Shown: positions 26,750-35,908, counted from the stretch's first letter. The stretch: DNA of 64,000 nt from Glutamicibacter uratoxydans (GCF_006539925.1 NZ_BJNY01000011.1:109614-173613); one strand, 5' to 3'. Notes: a model not told the origin generated them from the letters alone. Numbers and translations are program-made.

Positions 26750-27448
26750 GTGGCACGTGTGAAGCGGGCAGTAAACGCCCACAAGAAGCGTCGCGTCGTA
26801 ATGGAACGCGCCAAGGGCTACCGCGGTCAGCGTTCGCGCCTGTACCGCAAGGCCAAGGAGCAGCTGCTCCACTCGTTCGTATACAGCTTCAACGACCGCC
26901 GCAAGCGCAAGGGCGACTTCCGCCGCCTCTGGATCCAGCGCATCAACGCTGCATCCCGCGCCAACGGCCTGACCTACAACCGTCTGATCCAGGGCCTGAA
27001 GGCTGCTGAGATCGAGGTTGACCGTCGCATGCTCGCAGAGCTGGCTGTTTCGGACTCGAACGCATTCGCAACTCTGGTTCAGGTAGCAAAGGGTGCCCTG
27101 CCGGCTGATGTCAACGCCCCAAAAGCGCCTAAGGTAGTAGCCGCAGCCCCTAAGGCTGCAGCCAAGGCTACTGCCGCCGCTCCGAAGGCCGCTCAGGCCC
27201 CAGCCGCTTCGGCTGAGACCCCAGCCCCTGAGGCTGCCGCAGCAGACGGTGTCTTCAAGGTCACTGAAGGTGCAGTTGTTCCCGAAGGTTTCATCATCAA
27301 GGGCAACGCTGGTTCCAACAAGTACCACGTGCCAGGTTCGACCTGGTACGAGCAGACCGACGCTGAGTTCTGGTTTAACTCCATCGAGGCTGCAAAGGCA
27401 GCAGGCTTCGAGCCTGCTGGCGGCGAAGCTCGTCAGAAGATGAAGTAA
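26750..27448 (+). CDS. rplT: 50S ribosomal protein L20 with an extra C-terminal domain
   Basis: Residues 1-118 are ordinary L20 ([55 protein letters not shown]), a primary 23S-binding assembly protein. The protein continues to 232 residues. An Ala/Pro/Lys linker (about 125-170) is followed by a compact domain (about 172-232) with [22 protein letters not shown], then [18 protein letters not shown]. That domain resembles the small 'sunset' domain seen in other actinobacterial proteins and, more distantly, the GN-x3-YH-x-PGC modules of some nucleases, with the cysteine replaced by serine. The GTG at 26750 has GAAGGAG upstream and gives the canonical L20 N-terminus. Confidence 0.93.
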   Translation: MARVKRAVNAHKKRRVVMERAKGYRGQRSRLYRKAKEQLLHSFVYSFNDRRKRKGDFRRLWIQRINAASRANGLTYNRLIQGLKAAEIEVDRRMLAELAVSDSNAFATLVQVAKGALPADVNAPKAPKVVAAAPKAAAKATAAAPKAAQAPAASAETPAPEAAAADGVFKVTEGAVVPEGFIIKGNAGSNKYHVPGSTWYEQTDAEFWFNSIEAAKAAGFEPAGGEARQKMK

Positions 27449-27476
27449 GACTTCACTCTTCATTGGACAGATCACA

Positions 27477-27523
27477 CCAAAGGGTGGGATTCGCACTAGC
27501 TGCGGAGCCCACCCTTTGGCGTT
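27477..27523 (+). terminator. Terminator of the infC-rpmI-rplT operon
   Basis: CCAAAGGGTGGG (27477-27488) pairs perfectly with CCCACCCTTTGG (27508-27519), followed by CGTTTT. Confidence 0.8.
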
Positions 27524-27533
27524 TTGCGAAAGG

Positions 27534-27545
27534 TATTCTCGAGGC
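27534..27545 (+). promoter_or_regulatory. Candidate leaderless promoter of the rRNA methyltransferase gene
   Basis: TATTCT (27534-27539), six bases, ATG at 27546. It begins about 10 bases after the preceding terminator. Confidence 0.5.
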
Positions 27546-28439
27546 ATGACCAGCACAACCACTGAGGTAATGGACAACCCCCGCGCGGAACGAGTCAAGG
27601 CGGTCGCCAGGCTCGCCAACCGCAAAGGGCGTGAAAACTCCGGCCAGTTCCTTGTCGAAGGACCACAGGCGGTGCGCGAGGCGCTGCGCTCCCACGGCGC
27701 CGGCCGCGACATTATCCGCGCCGTATACACGGTGCCCGGATTCATCGAGAGCCACCCGGAATTCGACCAACTACTGCGCCAAGCGCACGTGACCGCGCGC
27801 CTGGTCACCGGCGAAGTGCTGCTGGCCATGGCGGACACCCAAAGCCCGCAGGGCATCTTGGCAGTGGTGTCCATCCACCAGCCGGAGCTAAGCGAAGTTC
27901 TGGGGACCAAACCACAGCTCATCGCCGTACTGTGCCGTGTCCAAGACCCGGGCAACGCAGGCACCATCCTGCGCGCCGCAGATGCAGCGGGAGCCGACGC
28001 CGTCGTGCTGACCAAGGGCAGCGTAGACATCTACAACCCGAAGGCGGTGCGCTCCACCGTCGGCTCGCTGTTCCACCTGCCGGTGCTCAGCAACATCGAA
28101 TTCGACCATCTGGTAGCCGCCACCAAGACCTCAGGCATCCAGGTTCTGGCCGCCGACGGCTATGCCGCCCACAACCTTGACGCCCTTCAAGACCAAGCGG
28201 TCCTGCGCGCCCACAACCCCGGTGCGTCAGCGCTTGAGAGCGATGCGCCAGTTCTCGAAGCACCGAGCATGTGGCTGTTCGGCAACGAAGGACAGGGGCT
28301 TGACGAGCAGGAAAAGGCCCGTGCCGACTTCCGCGTTGCGGTGCCGCTCTATGGCGTCGCCGAGTCGCTGAACGTCGGCACCGCGGCAACAGTCTGCCTC
28401 TACGGATCCGCGCGTGCCCAGCACGCGGCGAAGGCCTGA
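27546..28439 (+). CDS. TrmH/SpoU-family RNA 2'-O-methyltransferase
   Basis: A 297-residue SPOUT methyltransferase of the TrmH/RlmB/TsnR group. The N-terminal substrate-binding domain includes VARLANRKGRENSGQFLVEGPQ (RNA 2'-O ribose methyltransferase substrate-binding type). The knot motifs are VLCRVQDPGNAGTILRAADA (motif 1), WLFGNEGQGL (motif 2) and VPLYGVAESLNVGTAATVCLY (motif 3). The gene regularly follows rplT in actinobacteria; the modified nucleotide is probably in 23S rRNA but cannot be read from sequence. The ATG at 27546 is preferred to 27516 because of the promoter geometry. Confidence 0.85.
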   Translation: MTSTTTEVMDNPRAERVKAVARLANRKGRENSGQFLVEGPQAVREALRSHGAGRDIIRAVYTVPGFIESHPEFDQLLRQAHVTARLVTGEVLLAMADTQSPQGILAVVSIHQPELSEVLGTKPQLIAVLCRVQDPGNAGTILRAADAAGADAVVLTKGSVDIYNPKAVRSTVGSLFHLPVLSNIEFDHLVAATKTSGIQVLAADGYAAHNLDALQDQAVLRAHNPGASALESDAPVLEAPSMWLFGNEGQGLDEQEKARADFRVAVPLYGVAESLNVGTAATVCLYGSARAQHAAKA

Positions 28440-28454
28440 AGGGAACTCTGATTC

Positions 28455-28904
28455 ATGGGCGAACAGCTCAAGCAAATCGTAGCCGTAGCCATCGTCGATG
28501 ACCTGAACACACCCACCCGCATGTTGGCCGCGCGACGCAACCGGCCCGAAGCGCTGGCGGGCCTCTGGGAATTCCCCGGAGGAAAGGTTGAATCGGGGGA
28601 GAGCGACATCGAGGCAGTGCACCGCGAGCTGCGCGAAGAGCTCGGCGTTGACATCGAGCTCGGGGCAGAAATCGCCGGCCCGATCGATCAAGGCTGGCGG
28701 CTGAATAACAAGGCAGCCATGCGCGTCTGGTTCGCAGCCATTACCCAGGGCGAGCCGGCAACCCTCGACGGCCACGACCAGCTCGCTTGGCTGGACCTCG
28801 ACGACCGCCTGGAATCAGTTGTTCCGTGGATTCCAGCCGACGCGCCCATCGTCCGAGCCTGCCTGGCACGAAGCCGAATCGGCCACGTCGGCCAAACCCC
28901 GTAG
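28455..28904 (+). CDS. NUDIX hydrolase, MutT-like
   Basis: A 149-residue protein with a complete Nudix box G-x5-E-x7-REL-x-EELG-V (GGKVESGESDIEAVHRELREELGV split over residues about 40-63). The preceding LAARRNRPEALAGLWEFPGG is typical of MutT enzymes that sanitise 8-oxo-dGTP by hydrolysis to the monophosphate. Actual specificity among (d)NTPs is not settled by sequence. It starts 16 bases after the methyltransferase stop, so co-transcription is likely; the tail (RSRIGHVGQTP) is not conserved. Confidence 0.88.
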   Translation: MGEQLKQIVAVAIVDDLNTPTRMLAARRNRPEALAGLWEFPGGKVESGESDIEAVHRELREELGVDIELGAEIAGPIDQGWRLNNKAAMRVWFAAITQGEPATLDGHDQLAWLDLDDRLESVVPWIPADAPIVRACLARSRIGHVGQTP

Positions 28905-28969
28905 ACTTAAGCCAAGCCTGTGCTCTTGGCAGCATGGCCAACCACCAACATCCACTAGGAGCTTCTTCC

Positions 28970-29614
28970 GTGAAGAAAATCTTTAGCGTCATTGCGCTAT
29001 TCTTTACCGCCATCTTGGCCCTGTCGGGCTGCGTCAACATGAACGTCGGCGTGGACATCCAGGGCACCGACAAGGTCACCGGATCGGTAGAAGTGACTAC
29101 CGCGAAAGAATCTCTGCAGGGTCTTGATTTCAAGGACCTCATGGCGCAGCAGGTCGACATGTCCAAGCTTGACTCCATGCTTGCCGGACAGTGGACCTAC
29201 ACCGAGGTGAATGACGGCGAAAACGTCGGCATCCGCTTTGATACCGCGAAGACCATGAACTACACCGAGCTTGCAGATGCCTTCTCCGTGTTCAACATTC
29301 CGGTGACCGTAACCGACAACGGCAAGGAATTCACCTTCACCATGCCAGGCTCCGGCCAGACCGCTGTCGACTCCAGCTTCACCGAGGCAAAGGTTGCGGT
29401 GAGCTTCCCTGGCTCCGTCGTTTCCCACTCCGCCGGTGAAGTCGAGCACAACACCGTGACCTTCGACCTGATCGAGGGCGCCGAGGTCTACACCGCAACC
29501 GGCAAGGCCAACCACGCCCTGTTCTACTCCATCGTCTTCGGCGGGGCGCTGCTGGTGCTGACATTTGTCTTTGCCGGTGCTTTTGCGCCAAAGGCCAACA
29601 AGGACGCCCACTAA
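28970..29614 (+). CDS. LppM-type lipoprotein with C-terminal membrane helix
   Basis: A 214-residue exported protein. The signal peptide KKIFSVIALFFTAILALSGC ends in a lipobox (LSGC), so the mature cysteine would be lipid-modified. The LppM domain (about 22-180) starts with VNMNVGVDIQGTDKVTGSVEV, followed by a single membrane helix (about 185-205, LFYSIVFGGALLVLTFVFAG) and a short basic end. Proteins of this family occur at the actinobacterial cell surface; in mycobacteria LppM affects phagosome maturation. No enzymatic motif is visible. The GTG at 28970 has AGGAG eight bases upstream, and a TAGACT box lies near 28903. Confidence 0.82.
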   Translation: MKKIFSVIALFFTAILALSGCVNMNVGVDIQGTDKVTGSVEVTTAKESLQGLDFKDLMAQQVDMSKLDSMLAGQWTYTEVNDGENVGIRFDTAKTMNYTELADAFSVFNIPVTVTDNGKEFTFTMPGSGQTAVDSSFTEAKVAVSFPGSVVSHSAGEVEHNTVTFDLIEGAEVYTATGKANHALFYSIVFGGALLVLTFVFAGAFAPKANKDAH

Positions 29615-29649
29615 TAAGCAAGCACCACTAGCTTCTAGAGCATCCTGGA

Positions 29650-29689
29650 CCAAGGGCCTGTCATCGTTGAAACGAAGACAGGCCCTTGG
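29650..29689 (+). terminator. Terminator before pheS
   Basis: CCAAGGGCCTGTC (29650-29662) and GACAGGCCCTTGG (29677-29689), a perfect 13-bp stem with a 14-base loop; no long T-run. It closes the lipoprotein transcript. Confidence 0.82.
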
Positions 29690-29755
29690 CAATAGAATAG
29701 AAACTAAGTGTTCAAACGCGTAAGTACAAGATAAGAGTAAGGATCGATCGATCCC

Positions 29756-30835
29756 ATGTCTGATCAGACAACCGAACAGGCTCCGGACGCGGAGCCAAAC
29801 ATCCCTCACCCAACCGACGAAGCAGGAATCCAGGGCGCCGTCGAGGCAGCTTTGGCTGCCATCGAAGCGGCTAGCGACCTGAACGAGCTGAAGGATGCCC
29901 GCCTTGCCCACACCGGCGAGAAGTCGCCGCTGTCCCTGTCCAACCGACAGATCGGCAAGCTGGACAAGTCCGAAAAGGCAGTCGCCGGCAAGCTCGTCGG
30001 AGGTGCCCGAGGCCGGGTCAACAAGGCCCTGGCCGCTCGCACCGTGGTACTGGAAGAGGCAGAAGCAGCCCGCATCCTGGTGGAAGAAACCGTGGATGTC
30101 ACGGCCGCCGCACGCCGCCGCCGCACCGGCGCCCGCCACCCGCTTTCGGTCCTGCAGGACCGCGTCTCCGACATCTTCGTCGGCATGGGCTGGGAAATCG
30201 CCGAGGGCCCGGAAGTTGAATCCGAGTGGTTCAACTTCGACGCGTTGAACTTCAAGCCGGACCACCCGGCCCGCGAAATGCAGGACACCTTCTTCATCGA
30301 GCCTGCCGACGCACACCTGGTGCTGCGCACCCACACCTCCCCGGTGCAGGTCCGCTCCATGCTCGAGCGCGAGGTACCGGTCTACGTGCTGTGCCCGGGA
30401 CGCACCTTCCGCACCGATGAACTCGATGCCACCCACACCCCGGTCTTCCACCAGTTCGAAGGACTGGCAGTGGACAAGGGCCTGACCATGGCAGACCTGC
30501 GCGGCACCCTGGAGCACTTCGCACGCCAGATGTTCGGCGCCGAAGCGAAGATCCGTCTGCGCCCTGCCTACTTCCCATTCACCGAGCCGAGCGCCGAACT
30601 CGACATCTGGCACCCGGGCGCCAAGGGCGGCCCGCGCTGGATCGAGTGGGGCGGCTGCGGCATGATCAACCCCAACGTGCTGCGCGCCGCGGGCATCGAC
30701 CCGGAGGAGTACTCCGGCTTTGCCTTCGGCATGGGCATCGAGCGTACGCTCATGTTCCGCAACGACGTCCCTGACATGCACGACATGATCGAGGGCGACG
30801 TCCGTTTCAGCCAGCACTTCGGGATGGAGATCTAA
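29756..30835 (+). CDS. pheS: Phenylalanine-tRNA ligase alpha subunit
   Basis: Catalytic subunit of the class-II, alpha2-beta2 enzyme that charges tRNA-Phe. The N-terminal coiled coil (about 25-110) contacts tRNA. Motif 2 ([22 protein letters not shown]) and motif 3 ([14 protein letters not shown]) are intact, as is [20 protein letters not shown]. At 359 residues it is normal. The alanine/glycine at the Phe pocket cannot be judged by eye. GTAAGGA lies about eleven bases before the ATG. pheT begins 4 bases after its stop. Confidence 0.96.
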   Translation: MSDQTTEQAPDAEPNIPHPTDEAGIQGAVEAALAAIEAASDLNELKDARLAHTGEKSPLSLSNRQIGKLDKSEKAVAGKLVGGARGRVNKALAARTVVLEEAEAARILVEETVDVTAAARRRRTGARHPLSVLQDRVSDIFVGMGWEIAEGPEVESEWFNFDALNFKPDHPAREMQDTFFIEPADAHLVLRTHTSPVQVRSMLEREVPVYVLCPGRTFRTDELDATHTPVFHQFEGLAVDKGLTMADLRGTLEHFARQMFGAEAKIRLRPAYFPFTEPSAELDIWHPGAKGGPRWIEWGGCGMINPNVLRAAGIDPEEYSGFAFGMGIERTLMFRNDVPDMHDMIEGDVRFSQHFGMEI

Positions 30836-30839
30836 GCAC

Positions 30840-33380
30840 ATGCGTATTCCACTTTCATGGCTGCGCGAGTACGCGCAGGTACCGGCCGACGCCTCGGCCG
30901 AAGACATCATGGCAGACCTGGTCAAGGTAGGCCTTGAAGAAGAAGACGTCCACCGCCCATCGGACGAGCTCGCCGGCCCGATCGTAGTCGGCCAGGTCCT
31001 CTCGCTGGTCAAGGAGGAAGCCTCCAACGGCAAGACCATCAACTGGTGCCAGGTCCGCGTGGTTCCAGAAGGCGCCGAGCAGACCCTGACCGGCAAGGGC
31101 ATCGACCCCTCAGGGGTTCAGGGCATCGTCTGCGGCGCGCACAACTTCGTCGAGGGCGACAAGGTCGTCGTCACCCTGCCGGGTGCCGTGCTGCCAGGGG
31201 ACTTCAAGATCTCCCCGCGCAAGACCTACGGCCACACCTCGGCCGGCATGATCGCCTCCTCCCGCGAGCTGGGCATCGGTGAAGACCACGACGGTATCAT
31301 CGTGCTCTCCCGCCTGGGCCTCGATCCGGAGCTGGGCACCGACGTCATGGAGCTGTTCGGCCTGAACGACCAGACGGCGGAGATCAATGTGACCCCGGAC
31401 CGCGGCTACTGCTTCTCCATCCGCGGCGTAGCCCGCGAATACGGGCTGGCCACCGGCACCGAGTACACCGACCCGGCGGCGATCGTGAAGGTCAGCGCCG
31501 CCACCGAGGCCGGCCACGAGGTCGTGCTCAAGGACGAGGCCCCGATCTACGGAGTGCCAGGCTGCACCCGCTTCGTAACCCGCGAAGTCACCGGCATCGA
31601 TCCGACCCGCCCGACCCCGCGCTGGATGGCTTCGCGCCTGCAGCTGGCAGGCGTGCGCTCCATCTCGCTGCCGGTGGACATCTCCAACTACGTGATGATG
31701 GAACTGGGCGCACCGCTGCACTTCTACGATGCGGACAAGGTCTCCGGCGCCATCACCGTGCGCCGCGCCGCTGCGGGGGAGAAGCTCACCACCTTGGATG
31801 ACAAGGAACGCGAGCTGTCCAGCGAGGACCTGCTGATCACCGATGAATCCGGCGCCATCGGCATTGCCGGCGTGATGGGCGGAGCCTCCACCGAGGTCTC
31901 CGACTCCACCACCCGCGTGCTGATCGAGTCCGCCCACTTCGATGCGGTGTCCATCGCCCGTTCGCGCCGCCGCCACAAGCTGCCGTCCGAAGCCTCTAAG
32001 CGCTTCGAACGCGGCGTGGATCCGGAGCTTATGCAGATTGCCGCGCAGCGCGCGGTCGACCTGCTGGTCGAGCTGGCCGGAGGCACCGAAACCACAAAGA
32101 TCACCGACGCGGGACAGGTTCCTGCACCGGCAACGATCCTGCTGCCTACCGGGTTCGCTTCGGCGCTGATCGGCATCGACTACACCGATGAGCAGATCAC
32201 CAAATCATTGGAAGGCATCGGCGCAAAGGTCTCCAAGGTGGCCGAGGGCTTCGAGGTCACCGCTCCAAGCTGGCGCCCCGACATCGCCATCAAGGAAGAC
32301 TTGGTGGAAGAAGTGGCCCGCATCGTCGGCTACGACAAGATTCCAGCCACCCTTCCGGTGGCGCCTCCGGGCCGCGGCCTGACCCGCACCCAGTCGCAGC
32401 GCCGCCGCGTGCTGCAGGGCCTGGCAGACTTCGGGCTGACCGAAATCCTGTCCTACCCGTTCGTCTCCGAGGCGCAGAACAACACCTTCGGAACTGCAGT
32501 AGCCGGCACCGAGGTCAAGGCCGTCACCCTGGCCAACCCGATCTCCAAGGAATTCCGCTTCCTGCGCACCAGCCTGCTTCCGGGCCTGCTGGACACCGCA
32601 CGCCGCAACCACGGCCGCGGCTTCCGCGACCTGGCCCTCTACGAGGGCGGCCTGGTGTTCCTGCCAGGGGACAAGCTCGGCTCCACCGTGCTACCTCCGC
32701 TGGGCGCTAAGCCAAGCGACGAGGTGCTCGCAGAGCTCTTCGCCGGGGTCCCGGACCAGCCATGGCATGTTGCCGGCGTGCTCACCGGCAATGAGGGGCG
32801 CGCCGCCGCAGGCTTCACCCCACGCGCCTGGGACTGGGCCGACGCACTGGATGCCGCGCGCACCGTCACAGACATCCTGGGCACCGAGCTTGAGGTTGCC
32901 CAGGGCAGCCACCAGGCATTCCACCCGGGACGTGCAGCAGCGCTAAAGATCAACGGCGAGATCGTCGGCTACGCCGGGGAGCTGCACCCGGCCCTGCTCA
33001 AGGATCTGGACCTGCCGGCTCGCACCGTGGCCTTCGAACTGAATGCCGCCGCCGCGCTGGCAGCGGCACCTGCCGTGGTCGTTGCCCAGCACCTGTCCAC
33101 CCAGCCGCTGGCTACCCAGGACGTGGCGCTGGTGGTCGACCGCGAGGTCGTCGCCGGCGATGTGCTGGCCGCCCTGCGCGAAGGCGCCGGCGAGCTGCTG
33201 GAAGACGTTGCACTGTTCGACGTCTACGAAGGCAAGGGCATCGAGGAAGGCAAGAAGTCGCTGGCCTTCGGCCTGCGCTTCCGGGCCACCGACCGCACCC
33301 TGACTGCCGACGAGGCGTCCGCTGCCCGTGCCGCGGCCGTTGAGGTCGCAGCGCAGAAGTTCGGCGCAGTACAGCGCTAG
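30840..33380 (+). CDS. pheT: Phenylalanine-tRNA ligase beta subunit
   Basis: An 846-residue non-catalytic subunit with the usual multi-domain order. It has an N-terminal B1 fragment (MRIPLSWLREYAQVPADASA), an EMAP/OB tRNA-binding domain (about 45-155, VVGQVLSLVKEEASNGKTI), the B3/B4 editing domain (about 215-400), B5, and a pseudo-catalytic domain. The C-terminus (about 750-846) is the ferredoxin-fold anticodon-binding domain (QDVALVVDREVVAGDVLAAL). The editing domain removes Tyr-tRNA-Phe. It is coupled to pheS and followed by a strong hairpin that lies inside the next reading frame. Confidence 0.96.
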   Translation: MRIPLSWLREYAQVPADASAEDIMADLVKVGLEEEDVHRPSDELAGPIVVGQVLSLVKEEASNGKTINWCQVRVVPEGAEQTLTGKGIDPSGVQGIVCGAHNFVEGDKVVVTLPGAVLPGDFKISPRKTYGHTSAGMIASSRELGIGEDHDGIIVLSRLGLDPELGTDVMELFGLNDQTAEINVTPDRGYCFSIRGVAREYGLATGTEYTDPAAIVKVSAATEAGHEVVLKDEAPIYGVPGCTRFVTREVTGIDPTRPTPRWMASRLQLAGVRSISLPVDISNYVMMELGAPLHFYDADKVSGAITVRRAAAGEKLTTLDDKERELSSEDLLITDESGAIGIAGVMGGASTEVSDSTTRVLIESAHFDAVSIARSRRRHKLPSEASKRFERGVDPELMQIAAQRAVDLLVELAGGTETTKITDAGQVPAPATILLPTGFASALIGIDYTDEQITKSLEGIGAKVSKVAEGFEVTAPSWRPDIAIKEDLVEEVARIVGYDKIPATLPVAPPGRGLTRTQSQRRRVLQGLADFGLTEILSYPFVSEAQNNTFGTAVAGTEVKAVTLANPISKEFRFLRTSLLPGLLDTARRNHGRGFRDLALYEGGLVFLPGDKLGSTVLPPLGAKPSDEVLAELFAGVPDQPWHVAGVLTGNEGRAAAGFTPRAWDWADALDAARTVTDILGTELEVAQGSHQAFHPGRAAALKINGEIVGYAGELHPALLKDLDLPARTVAFELNAAAALAAAPAVVVAQHLSTQPLATQDVALVVDREVVAGDVLAALREGAGELLEDVALFDVYEGKGIEEGKKSLAFGLRFRATDRTLTADEASAARAAAVEVAAQKFGAVQR

Positions 33381-33382
33381 GC

Positions 33383-34213
33383 ATGCGCAACCCTTTCAAA
33401 CGCCCCGGCATCCTGCACAGGCAGGGTGCCGGGGCGTTGCCCTATGCTCGGATTGCATGGGAACAGGCCACCGCGCAGGCAGAGCTGCACGGTGCTCTGG
33501 CAGCGATCGGCCAAAGGCCGGACTTCACTGCTCTGGTCTTCACCGAGGCAGCTGCTTTTCCCTCAGCGCTTTATAACGAACAGCTGCTATGCCAGCCCGA
33601 ACTGGAGCACGCCGCCCAATTCGAGGACGCAGCACTGCGACGCCACTGGGTCACAGCGCATCTCTTGCTGCGCCATGCGCTGGCGGCGGTGACGGACATG
33701 CCGGCCGGGAGCCTGAAGTTCTCTGCCGAGCCGTGCGTCCGGTGCGGCGGGCCCCACGGAAAGCCAGTCCTTGAACCGGCGGGCGCGCAGCGCAGGATCC
33801 ACTTTTCGCTGTCGCATGCGGCAGGCTTCGCGATCGCCGCCATTGGTTCCTCGCGCTGCGGAGTTGATCTTGAGCCGCGAGCTAGCATCGGTCGTGCTGA
33901 ACTTGTTGCCCGGCAGCTGCATCCCGCCGAGCAAAAAGAATTGGATGCCCTGGCTCCACCGGAGCGGGCCGAAGAATTCACACGCATCTGGACTCGCAAA
34001 GAAGCGCTGCTCAAGGCCTGCGGCGTGGGGCTGAGCCGCGGCCTGGATCAGGTGTATGCCGGCGTCCGCCCAACGTCCGGCCAGCCAGACTGGAGAATCC
34101 TTGACGGGCTGCTGCCGGGGCCGCTTCACTGGTCGGCGGCGGTCGAAACGCCAGGAGATCCGCAGCTGATCGGTATCAAGCTCACCGAGGGCTGGGCAAA
34201 GCCGCGCCTATGA
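33383..34213 (+). CDS. Sfp-type 4'-phosphopantetheinyl transferase
   Basis: Transfers phosphopantetheine from CoA to a carrier-protein serine. The three family motifs are visible: RIHFSLSHAAGFAIAAIG, the magnesium motif GVDLEP, and FTRIWTRKEALLKACGVGLSRGL. A conserved basic KFSAEPCVRCGGPHGKPVL precedes them. At 276 residues it is Sfp-like, not AcpS-like, so secondary-metabolite carriers are the likely targets; the Pls-type synthetase 7 kb away has one. The ATG at 33383 is two bases after pheT, but the pheT terminator lies within the first 20 codons. TTG 33437 is the only other start that keeps the body intact. The stop overlaps the convergent MFS gene by 6 bases. Confidence 0.85.
   Translation: MRNPFKRPGILHRQGAGALPYARIAWEQATAQAELHGALAAIGQRPDFTALVFTEAAAFPSALYNEQLLCQPELEHAAQFEDAALRRHWVTAHLLLRHALAAVTDMPAGSLKFSAEPCVRCGGPHGKPVLEPAGAQRRIHFSLSHAAGFAIAAIGSSRCGVDLEPRASIGRAELVARQLHPAEQKELDALAPPERAEEFTRIWTRKEALLKACGVGLSRGLDQVYAGVRPTSGQPDWRILDGLLPGPLHWSAAVETPGDPQLIGIKLTEGWAKPRL
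33401..33436 (+). terminator. pheST terminator, inside the start of the PPTase frame
   Basis: CGCCCCGGCATCCTGC (33401-33416) and GCAGGGTGCCGGGGCG (33421-33436) form a 16-bp stem with one G-T wobble and an ACAG loop. A TATGCT box (33443-33448) just after it could start a separate PPTase message. Confidence 0.8.
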
Positions 34214-35416
34214 CTTGGCAGTTTCCTTCTGCGGTTCTTCGCTGCTGTAATCAACAGACATTTTCGAAGAGCGCAGGATGAACCACCCGCACACCGCCAA
34301 GAGGACAGTGGCGGCCGCCGCGGCGATGCCGGCCAGATCCAGTGAGCCCGCGGCGAAAGTCGATCCTGCCAGAGCGTAGCCCACCGGCATTAACCCCAAA
34401 CCTATGAAGCCGTCCAAGGACAGTACCGTTCCCAAGGAACGCTGCGGCATCCGAAGCTGCACCTGGGTGTAGAAATTGACGGCGAACGCCTCAAGGAAGA
34501 AGCCTGCAATAAATGCCGCCGCCGCGACCCAGTACCACTGGGCCAGCAGGGCCACCAGGAGAATCGGCAATGCCTTCGGTGCGAGCAGCAGCACCGTCGT
34601 GCTCAACGGGCGCTTGAATGAATAACCCTTGTAGTAGATCCCGCCAAGGATGAGCCCGGCAGCAAGAGCGGTGGACACGATTCCCCAGTGCAGCGCACCG
34701 TTCTGTGAAGCATGGTCAAAGACCTTCGGTCCATTGAGCTGGAAGTAGCCAGCCCATAGCAGGTTCATCACACCCGTCAGCAGCACTACGGCAATGAACC
34801 ACGGCTGCAGCGCATCACGCCAACCTGCCGAAGAATCCTGCTGCGTATTTTGGCCGATGGCACTGGGAAGAGCACAGAGGGTAATCGCCGAAAGCGCCAT
34901 GAACAGCGCCAGCACTAATGCAACATAGGCCCCAGAAACAAACCCCAAGGCCAGCCCGCCCAGCGCCGGCATCAGCAAAGCCACGGTATTCAGGCTGATT
35001 CGCAGCTTGGCCACGGTCTGCTGCATCTGGTCCTTGGCGACCAGCCAGGCAAGCAGGCTTTGGGTTGCCGGCCCGTTCAGGCCGCCCAAGACGCCCAGCA
35101 AGCCAGATGACAGGATCCATGGAAACTGCTGCTGCGGCGAAGTGGCCAGCAGAACAGCGAAGAGGACCCAGCAGGCTCCAGTGACGCCTTGGACGAGTAT
35201 CAAGAATAGTTTTCGGTTGCTGCGGTCCAGGATGAATCCGGCGCAGGCCATGGCCACGAGTTGGCCTACGACTTGGGCGCTGAGCATGCCGGCAAGATAT
35301 GGAGCACCCGCAGCGTTTTGCAGTGTTCCCATCGTGACAACAACCGGTGCTGTGGTTCCGGAAACTGCTGCAAATATCCGACTGGCCCAATAGTTTCTCA
35401 AGGCATTAGCTGGCAC
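34208..35416 (-). CDS. Major facilitator superfamily protein
   Basis: A 402-residue protein with about 12 hydrophobic helices in two halves (loop near 190-205, QNTQQDSSAGW). The segment AGFILDRSNRKLFLILVQGV fits the G-x3-D-R-x-(N/G)-R(R/K) motif between helices 2 and 3 that marks drug/proton antiporters and MFS-3 'enterobactin exporter-like' proteins. I choose GTG 35416, which has GAAGGGAAA nine bases upstream; ATG 35449 and TTG 35479 are longer in-frame options. It lies between a phosphopantetheinyl transferase and the poly-amino-acid locus, so export of a peptide product is possible but unproven. Confidence 0.78.
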   Translation of the reverse strand: MPANALRNYWASRIFAAVSGTTAPVVVTMGTLQNAAGAPYLAGMLSAQVVGQLVAMACAGFILDRSNRKLFLILVQGVTGACWVLFAVLLATSPQQQFPWILSSGLLGVLGGLNGPATQSLLAWLVAKDQMQQTVAKLRISLNTVALLMPALGGLALGFVSGAYVALVLALFMALSAITLCALPSAIGQNTQQDSSAGWRDALQPWFIAVVLLTGVMNLLWAGYFQLNGPKVFDHASQNGALHWGIVSTALAAGLILGGIYYKGYSFKRPLSTTVLLLAPKALPILLVALLAQWYWVAAAAFIAGFFLEAFAVNFYTQVQLRMPQRSLGTVLSLDGFIGLGLMPVGYALAGSTFAAGSLDLAGIAAAAATVLLAVCGWFILRSSKMSVDYSSEEPQKETAKS

Positions 35417-35547
35417 TGACAGTTTCCCTTCACACCTAGAATTCTTCATCGCATGGGGCGAAGGAAGAAGAATAGCCAAGAGTTTGATGCGCTGACTAGT
35501 CGGTTACCAGTGCTCGCTATTGCGAAGAGTCTACTACCGGAATCGCG

Positions 35548-35838
35548 ATGACTCAGCTTCACGGTTCAATATTTGGTAAGTTAATGCCGAGATTACGTGA
35601 CGGAATGCAAAAAGCTCGCAAACGATGGGGGATCGTAGGAATGTCGATGGGACGAGCGATCTGGTCATGTTTTTTGGTGTTCGTGCTTGGGACCATCGCC
35701 GTTCTTGTCACGATCGCGATCGCCTGGGGAGTAGTGCTTCTTGTGCAGCGCGGCGCAGGCACGCATTTGCCGGATAAGGACCAGGCAAGCATCAGCGTCA
35801 CGGATGAAGCAGTAGATCCGATGCGCCCGTCCAATTAG
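35548..35838 (+). CDS. Small single-pass membrane protein
   Basis: A 96-residue open frame with a basic N-terminal third (LRDGMQKARKRWG), one strong membrane helix (about 37-66: AIWSCFLVFVLGTIAVLVTIAIAWGVVLL in part) and a polar tail. I recognise no family. Start choice is uncertain: ATG 35548, 35584 or 35605 are all possible and none has a good ribosome-binding site. Early codons are less GC-biased than neighbours. A clear terminator after the stop argues that it is expressed. Confidence 0.5.
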   Translation: MTQLHGSIFGKLMPRLRDGMQKARKRWGIVGMSMGRAIWSCFLVFVLGTIAVLVTIAIAWGVVLLVQRGAGTHLPDKDQASISVTDEAVDPMRPSN

Positions 35839-35863
35839 CCAGAGCGCTGGCGGAGTTAAAGCA

Positions 35864-35892
35864 ATGAAGGACGACATATTGTCGTCCTTCAT
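35864..35892. terminator. Bidirectional terminator
   Basis: ATGAAGGACGACA (35864-35876), loop TAT, TGTCGTCCTTCAT (35880-35892): a perfect 13-bp stem between the small membrane protein gene and the convergent phosphoribosyltransferase gene. Confidence 0.88.
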
Positions 35893-35908
35893 CTGCTGCG
35901 AACTTTAT

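Noticed and set aside
29690..29755. T-box or peptide attenuator before pheS
   Set aside because: The preceding hairpin is a simple terminator of the upstream gene; no T-box consensus, specifier loop or Phe-rich leader peptide is visible.
28997..31102. 701-codon open frame antisense to the lipoprotein gene and pheS
   Set aside because: It runs across two genuine genes and a terminator and has composition typical of a shadow frame.
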